Below, piece after piece: positions 1-4,419 of a DNA stretch of 7,666 bases (position 1 is the first letter of the stretch; each line of letters opens with the position of its first letter). Origin of the DNA: JBDGRJ01 sp042218115 (GTDB lineage Bacteria; Patescibacteriota; Patescibacteriia; Magasanikbacterales; UBA922); NCBI GenBank assembly GCA_042218115.1, contig JBDGRJ010000049.1:1-7666 (forward strand). The letters run 5' to 3'. A program made the position numbers and the translations under genes. Below the pieces are notes generated by a model. That model made no database searches, was not told the DNA's origin, and saw only the letters and a list, made by a program, of their open reading frames with translations.

Positions 1-52
1 ACCCCCGGCTTCGGATTTGGAGTCCGACGTTTTACCACTAAACTAAGCTCCC
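1..52 (-). tRNA. trnW: tRNA-Trp (anticodon CCA), 3' part cut by the window edge
   Basis: Read on the minus strand from 52, the sequence folds as a tRNA: acceptor arm GGGAGCT (52-46), TA, D stem GTTT/AAAC (43-40 with 32-29) around a loop containing GG, anticodon stem TCGGA/TCCGA (27-23 with 15-11), and loop CTCCAAA (22-16) with the anticodon CCA at 20-18. The variable region AGCCG and the 5' strand of the T stem GGGGT follow, after which the window ends, so the T loop and the 3' acceptor strand are not seen. CCA reads only UGG, in line with TGA being a stop here. It has its own promoter and lies just downstream of the rpmG terminator. In many bacteria rpmG, tRNA-Trp, secE and nusG are adjacent, so secE is the expected next gene outside the window (inference). 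Confidence 0.93.
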
Positions 53-66
53 ATATAGGCAGAAGT

Positions 67-95
67 AGTATAAAGTAGTTCAATACTTTTTTCAA
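67..95 (-). promoter_or_regulatory. Sigma-70-type promoter of tRNA-Trp
   Basis: On the minus strand, -35 TTGAAA (95-90) and -10 TATACT (72-67) are separated by exactly 17 nt. Start of transcription would fall near position 60, leaving a leader of about 8 nt before the tRNA 5' end at 52. It sits between the rpmG terminator and the tRNA, so the tRNA does not depend on read-through. Confidence 0.75.
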
Positions 96-105
96 CCCAC
101 CCCCT

Positions 106-134
106 AAAAAGAAAGGGGTCCACTAAGAGGACCC
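106..134 (-). terminator. Intrinsic terminator of rpmG
   Basis: On the minus strand GGGTCC (134-129) pairs with GGACCC (121-116) around a 7-nt loop, a perfect 6-bp GC-rich stem, followed at once by C and the U-rich run TTTCTTTTT (114-106). It lies 34 nt beyond the rpmG stop codon and upstream of the tRNA-Trp promoter, so it closes the rpmG transcript and any read-through from the upstream operon. Confidence 0.8.
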
Positions 135-167
135 ATAGATATAATATTAAATTCTAGCGCGCTTGCT

Positions 168-323
168 TTATTTCGTTTCTTTGTGTTCTGTATGCTCTTC
201 GCAGTGCTTGCAGAACTTATTTAGCTCAAGTCTATCCTTCAATTTGGATTTATTTTTTCGGGTGTAATAGTTCGTCTGCTTGCACTCACTGCACTCAAGT
301 TTTACTAAATTTTCCTGTGTCAT
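168..323 (-). CDS. rpmG: 50S ribosomal protein L33
   Basis: This 51-codon gene encodes large-subunit ribosomal protein L33, a small zinc-ribbon protein near the ribosomal E site. The family is shown by the opening VKLECSECK, the NYYTRKNK segment, the RLELNKFCKHC segment and the HKETK end, which is the usual L33 length and order. Two CxxC knuckles, Cys11/Cys14 and Cys38/Cys41, are intact, so this is the zinc-binding (C+) form. The ATG at 323 is chosen because the protein begins at the usual family position; it is preceded by an A/T-rich leader with no Shine-Dalgarno sequence. It has its own near-consensus promoter and its own terminator, forming a single-gene unit. The stop codon is TAA. It is followed by tRNA-Trp, the usual arrangement upstream of secE-nusG. 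Confidence 0.96.
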   Translation of the reverse strand: MTQENLVKLECSECKQTNYYTRKNKSKLKDRLELNKFCKHCEEHTEHKETK

Positions 324-350
324 AACATTTATTTATTACTTATCAGCCAC

Positions 351-379
351 AGTATACTTAAAAATGGCAAAAATGTCAA
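351..379 (-). promoter_or_regulatory. rpmG: Near-consensus promoter of rpmG
   Basis: On the minus strand, a consensus -35 TTGACA (379-374) and -10 TATACT (356-351) are spaced by 17 nt, the clearest promoter in the window. Transcription would begin near 344, about 20 nt before the rpmG ATG. The TGA stop codon of the preceding gene (378-376) lies inside the -35 hexamer. No terminator separates that gene from rpmG, so rpmG may be transcribed both from here and by operon read-through. Confidence 0.82.
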
Positions 380-777
380 TCCTGATGGGGTATAAATAAA
401 TATAAGCTAAACACAAGCGCACCAACCAAGTCCATAATAAGATCCTCGATAGTATCCTTTGCTCCAGGGATAAAATTAGTATCTAAATGAATATCTAATA
501 ATATCTCGTAAACCTCCCATAATATCCCAGCAATAGCGACCACTCCAACCAACATGAATATCAGCTCAAATGTTTTCAGGTCAGATAAGACCCCACTCTT
601 TCGACCCCAGCTGTAAAAAAGATACAAACTCCAAGCTAAAACAAAGCCTCCTACCAGATGCATGGTAGAGCTAAGCCAATCCAGCTGGTAATAGCCGTAC
701 TTAGTCAAAAATAAATTCAAAACATACACTGAGACCGAAGGAAATAGATACAGCAGTACTTTTAACAATGATTTCAT
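376..777 (-). CDS. Small 4-TM membrane protein of unknown function
   Basis: This is a 133-residue integral membrane protein that I cannot assign firmly. Four hydrophobic segments are visible, at about residues 5-23, 37-57, 68-87 and 112-129. Polar residues are placed in or beside them: His40 followed by two Gly (HLVGG), Trp87-Glu88 with Glu91, Asp95, and a run of regularly spaced acids Asp108, Asp112 and Asp116 before Gly119-Ala120. That pattern (an H..GG, WE..E, then DT..D...D..GA) resembles the YjdF/DUF2238 group of small membrane proteins, a weak assignment made from memory. It is the last gene of the five-gene operon; its ATG overlaps the TGA of the M23 peptidase gene as ATGA, which implies translational coupling. 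Its own TGA lies within the -35 element of rpmG. Confidence 0.85.
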   Translation of the reverse strand: MKSLLKVLLYLFPSVSVYVLNLFLTKYGYYQLDWLSSTMHLVGGFVLAWSLYLFYSWGRKSGVLSDLKTFELIFMLVGVVAIAGILWEVYEILLDIHLDTNFIPGAKDTIEDLIMDLVGALVFSLYLFIPHQD

Positions 778-2018
778 AGTTTTAGTCTATCAATAAACTT
801 ATTTTTTACCTGCTCGAACTCATCTTTTTTACTTTCGGGCACCGGTTCCCCTTTTGGCAGCTCAACCTCTAGTGGGTTTACTTTCTTTCCGTATTTTTTT
901 ATCTGATAATGCAGATGAGGTCCGGTAGAAAAACCAGTAGAACCCACAAAGCCTATAATCTCCCCCTGTTTTACCTCTGCTCCCGGCCTTATTCCTTGTG
1001 CCAGCTGAGACAGATGAGCATACTGTGTCTGATAAGTTCCGTTGTGACGTATATCTATATATATTCCATATCCCTTCTTCCAGCCGGCATAAGTTATATG
1101 ACCATCTCCCACTGCCCTTATTGGGGTTCCTCTAGCTGCAGCATAATCTATAGCCCTATGAGGCATACCTCTGCCTAGTGTGGGATGAAACCTAGCATTA
1201 GTAAAGCCAGAACTTATACGATCATATCGGAGAGGGGCTTTCAAAAATTGGCGCCTTAAAGATTCTCCATTCTTATTATAATATCTAGCTTCTCCGTCCT
1301 TATTTTCAAATAAAAATGCAGTATATTCCTGACCTTTGTTTGTCACTTTGGCAGCTAAAATGTCTCCATGTTTAGCTTCCTGGCCTTCTCTATATCTTTT
1401 TTCGTATATTAATTTAAACTGATCTCCAGACTTCGTCTCCACAGCGAAATCCACACTCCAAGCAAAAATCTCAGCTAAATCAAGTATAAGTCCATCCGAC
1501 ATTCCCGCTTCTCTGCCTGCTTTAAAGAGAGATGAGCTGATCGTGCCCTGTACTGTATCAATCTTGGTATTATACTCGATTGGCCTCTTCTGTGCTTGAA
1601 ATTTATTGTTTTCTTTTGTGACCACAATCTTATTCTCTGAGTCAATCTCATACTCCAAACCGAAAAAAGACCCCCCTTTTTTCAACAAATAAAAGGGCTG
1701 GCCAATACTTAAGTCAGTTAAATTATATACAGACTTAGAACTGGAGACCATTTTCATCATCTTCTTGCGTTCAATATCAAACTTTTCAGCTACATCGGCA
1801 AATACATCTCCGGACTTTACTACATATTTTTCTGCTCTATTTATCTTAGGCTTTGTTTGGTTATTTTTTTGTGTAGTTTGTATCTTTTTATCAGTTCTTA
1901 CCCGTTCTCGTTTTACTTTATTAGCTCCGGTCTTGGAATAAAATAAAAAACCGGTGCCAAATAAAAACACCAAAATAAAAAATAAGCAGGTTGCAATTGT
2001 TTTATTATATTGCCCCAT
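774..2018 (-). CDS. Membrane-anchored M23 family peptidoglycan endopeptidase (MepM/Csd3-like)
   Basis: This 414-residue protein is a zinc metallopeptidase of family M23, predicted to cut peptide cross-links in peptidoglycan outside the cytoplasmic membrane. Residues 8-27 form an uncleaved-looking signal anchor, followed by a basic, Gln/Lys-rich linker (33-64). Residues about 65-111 (YVVKSGD..., ...IGQPFYLL) look like a LysM-like or OapA-type domain. Residues about 149-265 match the Csd3/MepM second N-terminal domain (GTISSSL, IFAWSVDF, KAPLRYDRISS). The C-terminal catalytic domain (about 266-385) keeps all expected residues: His287 and Asp291 in the HxxxD motif, His335 in YAHLS, and the HLH pair His368/His370. 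So the enzyme should be active. It starts 1 nt after the ion-channel stop codon and overlaps the next gene by ATGA. Domain order is the usual one for MepM-type enzymes; its physiological role, in growth or in envelope remodelling during uptake, cannot be read from the sequence. Confidence 0.93.
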   Translation of the reverse strand: MGQYNKTIATCLFFILVFLFGTGFLFYSKTGANKVKRERVRTDKKIQTTQKNNQTKPKINRAEKYVVKSGDVFADVAEKFDIERKKMMKMVSSSKSVYNLTDLSIGQPFYLLKKGGSFFGLEYEIDSENKIVVTKENNKFQAQKRPIEYNTKIDTVQGTISSSLFKAGREAGMSDGLILDLAEIFAWSVDFAVETKSGDQFKLIYEKRYREGQEAKHGDILAAKVTNKGQEYTAFLFENKDGEARYYNKNGESLRRQFLKAPLRYDRISSGFTNARFHPTLGRGMPHRAIDYAAARGTPIRAVGDGHITYAGWKKGYGIYIDIRHNGTYQTQYAHLSQLAQGIRPGAEVKQGEIIGFVGSTGFSTGPHLHYQIKKYGKKVNPLEVELPKGEPVPESKKDEFEQVKNKFIDRLKL

Positions 2019-2019
2019 T

Positions 2020-2718
2020 TTAATCCATCATTTCTCTAAATATAGTATTGCCCCGCTCGGACACATAAAGCCCGATGACACGCCCAACTACTACCGCAGT
2101 AAATATTACGCCGGTAGCCGACTCTAAGATGGAAAAAGCTCTAGTATAATGATTTGCTGCAGTCATAGCTCCGTACCCCACATTGGTTAAGGTGACAAAG
2201 CTATAGTAGATATAATCTATCTGGGTTCCTGTGGCTCCCACCAGATCTGTACTAAGCGCAAAACTATTCTCAGTGAGATGATCTGTTAATGCATAAATGC
2301 TGGTCCAAGTTAGACCTACCATAAGGTAAGCCGCTATAGAGCCTACAATAATATCCTCGGTTATAACATCTTTTTTTATGATCTGATGTAAAACCACGTA
2401 AGTAGCGAATCCATAAAATATTATCCCGAAAGAGTATAATAAAGTAAGAATAAGATGAGTCGGATCAACCAAAGACAGCCAACTGAGTATGGCCAAAGGT
2501 ATGGCTAAAGCGGCGGCAAATAACAAGTTTCGCTTCTGATCTGCAGCTAAATAAATAGCCAGCAAGGGGATAACTATATCAAGCAGCACCACAGGGATGA
2601 AATAAAGAGGGCTAGCAATAAAGAAGGGATAACTTACTAACAAGAACAAAATAGCTATCAATATATAAATCAGCCTAACATTAGGTAACTCTTCTAGGCT
2701 AAAGTTTAATCCAAACAT
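2020..2718 (-). CDS. 6-TM potassium-channel-like protein with a variant selectivity filter
   Basis: This 232-residue protein has hydrophobic segments at about 15-33, 38-58, 65-82, 88-110, 123-146 and 195-218, and a pore loop at about 167-184 between the last two. The final TM-pore-TM unit matches the Ion_trans_2 type of prokaryotic potassium channel: YYSFVTLTNVGYG, with the filter at 179-183. The family filter is TVGYG, usually followed by Asp; here the first filter position is Asn179 and the residue after GYG is Ala184. There is no S4-like row of arginines, so voltage sensing is unlikely, and no C-terminal RCK domain: the chain ends about 14 residues after the last helix. The gene starts 2 nt after the nuclease stop codon and ends 1 nt before the M23 gene. 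Ion selectivity is uncertain because of the filter change. Confidence 0.88.
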   Translation of the reverse strand: MFGLNFSLEELPNVRLIYILIAILFLLVSYPFFIASPLYFIPVVLLDIVIPLLAIYLAADQKRNLLFAAALAIPLAILSWLSLVDPTHLILTLLYSFGIIFYGFATYVVLHQIIKKDVITEDIIVGSIAAYLMVGLTWTSIYALTDHLTENSFALSTDLVGATGTQIDYIYYSFVTLTNVGYGAMTAANHYTRAFSILESATGVIFTAVVVGRVIGLYVSERGNTIFREMMD

Positions 2719-2720
2719 AA

Positions 2721-3560
2721 TTAATGTTTACATAAATTATTTACCTCCTCAATAGTGGAATCTATCTCATTTGAGTCTAGACCGATTACAGACAATACAT
2801 CTGTTTGATCAAGTAAATCTTTGCATAATACCACTTCTCTTTTCAGCAATTTCTGTTTTTGGTCTTCGTTTAGTGTAGTCAAACAGGTAAGAGGATGCAA
2901 ACCCAGATCTTCCACCCAGGCCTCCAATCCGCCCTCCTCCGGATAGCGCCAACCTAAAAGATTCATATCCCTACACTTCCCAAACTCAATGGCATCGTCG
3001 GTAAAGCGGGTATTAGTGACGACCCAGAATTCATGAGAGGGCTTCTTCTTGCCTTCAGCCTTATTTTTTCTTTCAATATCATCAAAACGAGAGTATATAT
3101 ACATCGGCACCTTTACACCTGTCTTTATACCTGTTTTATTGTGGAATTTACACTCCATTAGGAAATGTTCCTTTTCTTTTTTTGCTACCACATCTACCTC
3201 GTGTGAGACACAGACGCCTTCCATCTGAGTACCTACTTTTACATTGTAACCCTTTTTCTTCATAATCTCCCCGACAAAACCCTCGAAGGGGTAACCAGTA
3301 GGTCCCAGATTCATAATAGACCTTTTGAGACTATATCTGGCTGCGGTCGCTTTCTCCTGACGCTCTGCTAGCATACTATAGGCCATGCTGTATATATCGG
3401 TAGTACTCATCTTTTCTTCCACTTTTTCTGCTACTTTATCAGCTACCTCTTGAGCCAAACCCTCTTTCGCTCCGGATCTAAGTAGAGACTCTTTAACCTT
3501 CTCTTTTTTAAATGGTACTAAATCACCGTTAGTTTTATAAATCTTAGTAGTATGTGCCAT
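2721..3560 (-). CDS. ATP-cone domain fused to a PD-(D/E)xK (Mrr-like) nuclease
   Basis: The 279-residue product has two domains. Residues about 3-85 are an ATP-cone, the nucleotide-binding regulatory module of ribonucleotide reductases and NrdR (KIYKTNGDLVPFKKEKVKESL, then helices ending in AARYSLKRSIMNLG). Residues about 90-215 form a restriction-endonuclease-like fold: Glu93 in the first helix, Asp123 in HEVDVVA, and Glu136-Cys-Lys138 in LMECKFHN make the PD-(D/E)xK site. A conserved-looking WVVTNTRFTDDAI strand-helix follows. The C-terminal 60 residues (GLHPLTCLTTL...) are helical, perhaps helix-hairpin-helix. I recall this architecture as a family spread in Bacteroidetes and CPR with no established function. 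An upstream in-frame ATG at 3596 exists, but the ATG at 3560 is preferred: it lies 1 nt after the preceding stop codon, as elsewhere in this operon, and the ATP-cone begins right there. The product is cytosolic. Confidence 0.88.
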   Translation of the reverse strand: MAHTTKIYKTNGDLVPFKKEKVKESLLRSGAKEGLAQEVADKVAEKVEEKMSTTDIYSMAYSMLAERQEKATAARYSLKRSIMNLGPTGYPFEGFVGEIMKKKGYNVKVGTQMEGVCVSHEVDVVAKKEKEHFLMECKFHNKTGIKTGVKVPMYIYSRFDDIERKNKAEGKKKPSHEFWVVTNTRFTDDAIEFGKCRDMNLLGWRYPEEGGLEAWVEDLGLHPLTCLTTLNEDQKQKLLKREVVLCKDLLDQTDVLSVIGLDSNEIDSTIEEVNNLCKH

Positions 3561-3561
3561 A

Positions 3562-4242
3562 TTATATTTTTTTCCAACCATACCCAGGTACGTCACAAGG
3601 TGTAGGAAAGTTTAATATTTCGCCGGTAGCCTCATTTTTAGCTTTAGTTACTACCTGGGCGCAAGCCTGATCCTGCTTACCAAAGAAGTTATTGCCGATA
3701 AATTTCAACCTTCCATCTTTGAGCTTATAATACTGCGTCGACGCATTAGATTTGGGGTCTTCAGGAACGTTAGATGGTGGGTTGACGACAAACAAACGGC
3801 TGCTTACACGATACTTAACACCATAAACCGATCTGATACCATCTACTATTATATCACCGGAGCTCACATCTACTATCGAACTACGCTGACAGTTTTGTCC
3901 ACAAACCCAAGTAGCTACTGCATAGTTACTAGCAAAGGTGGGGCCTTTTTTAACTGTCTCTTCTATAGTAGAGCTAACACTCCAGGATCTGGTGCCGGTA
4001 TTAAAGTTCACATCCGCAATCTTGCCTTTGAATTTTTTTAAATTATCAAAGTCTTCAAAATCTTTTTTAAAAAACTTTTTGCCTCCCTGCTTTACTACTA
4101 CCTCAGACTTAAATACATTCCTCGAGCTCGTTTTGTCTTTTTCCTTTATCTCAATGATATCCTCCATAGACAACACAGCTCCTACCCCAACCACTACCAA
4201 AAGTGCTATGACAAGTGGTAAGATTATTTTTTTATTTTCCAT
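3562..4242 (-). CDS. Secreted or membrane-anchored protein with WVCGxxC motif, function unknown
   Basis: The 226-residue product has a Lys-rich start and one hydrophobic segment (about 6-25) with no lipobox cysteine, so it is either anchored by this helix or released by signal peptidase I; the rest would be outside the membrane. Residues 100-155 read GPTFASNYAVATWVCGQNC, then VDVSSGDII, then SSRLFVVNPP, and 170-182 YYKLKDGRLKFI. From memory this is like an uncharacterised proteobacterial family with a GPNFAGHY...WGCGTxC...DSRLLVVNP...YYxWxxGxL pattern. The C-terminal part (Cys194 to FPTPCDVPGYGW, Cys216) resembles a short tail I associate with secreted CPR proteins. Four cysteines (114, 118, 194, 216) could form two disulphides. 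It is the first gene of the operon, about 20 nt downstream of a TATAAT box, and ends 1 nt before the nuclease ATG. Confidence 0.85.
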   Translation of the reverse strand: MENKKIILPLVIALLVVVGVGAVLSMEDIIEIKEKDKTSSRNVFKSEVVVKQGGKKFFKKDFEDFDNLKKFKGKIADVNFNTGTRSWSVSSTIEETVKKGPTFASNYAVATWVCGQNCQRSSIVDVSSGDIIVDGIRSVYGVKYRVSSRLFVVNPPSNVPEDPKSNASTQYYKLKDGRLKFIGNNFFGKQDQACAQVVTKAKNEATGEILNFPTPCDVPGYGWKKI

Positions 4243-4268
4243 TGAAAAATCTTAAAAACAGTAGTTTA

Positions 4269-4297
4269 ATTATACTACAAAAATAGACAAAGAAAAA
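4269..4297 (-). promoter_or_regulatory. Promoter of the five-gene operon (strong -10, poor -35)
   Basis: A perfect -10 TATAAT lies on the minus strand at 4274-4269, placing transcription start near 4262 and giving a leader of about 20 nt before the ATG at 4242. At 17 nt spacing the -35 position (4297-4292) reads TTTTTC, a poor match, within a T-rich stretch. There is no TGn extended -10. This suggests a promoter that is weak or needs an activator. It is the only good promoter seen upstream of the operon; junctions inside the operon are 1-2 nt gaps or overlaps. Confidence 0.55.
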
Positions 4298-4343
4298 ACT
4301 ATGAAATAATACTGCATGGTAGACTTCTTCCAGCACTGAGTAG

Positions 4344-4376
4344 ACAAGATAAAAGTTTCGACCTAAAAGTTCTTGT
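4344..4376 (-). repeat. Inverted repeat ACAAGA/TCTTGT enclosing direct repeats, in the secA-operon gap
   Basis: In the 177-nt gap between secA and the operon, ACAAGA (4344-4349) and TCTTGT (4371-4376) form a perfect 6-bp inverted repeat. Inside it TAAAAGTT occurs twice in direct orientation (4350-4357 and 4364-4371, 14-bp period). A second direct repeat, ATTAGCC, lies next to it at 4393-4399 and 4404-4410 (11-bp period). The hairpin has a long loop and no U-run after it on the minus strand, so it is a poor terminator. I see no convincing intrinsic terminator for secA in this gap. The repeats may be regulator sites or chance. Confidence 0.35.
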
Positions 4377-4419
4377 GTACCTTACTAAATATATTAGCCT
4401 CTCATTAGCCTTGACAAAA

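Noticed and set aside
2721..3560. Classical type II or type IV restriction system or NrdR regulator
   Set aside because: There is no methyltransferase or partner restriction subunit nearby, and the protein lacks the N-terminal zinc finger of NrdR; the ATP-cone is fused to a nuclease instead.
3561..3596. Upstream ATG adding 12 residues to the ATP-cone nuclease
   Set aside because: It would overlap the preceding gene by over 30 nt, whereas the internal ATG at 3560 sits 1 nt after its stop codon, the same spacing as the next junctions, and begins right at the ATP-cone.
4411..4416. Plus-strand TTGACA next to the secA stop codon as a promoter
   Set aside because: At 16-18 nt downstream there is no -10-like hexamer, and the only gene in that direction would be antisense to secA.
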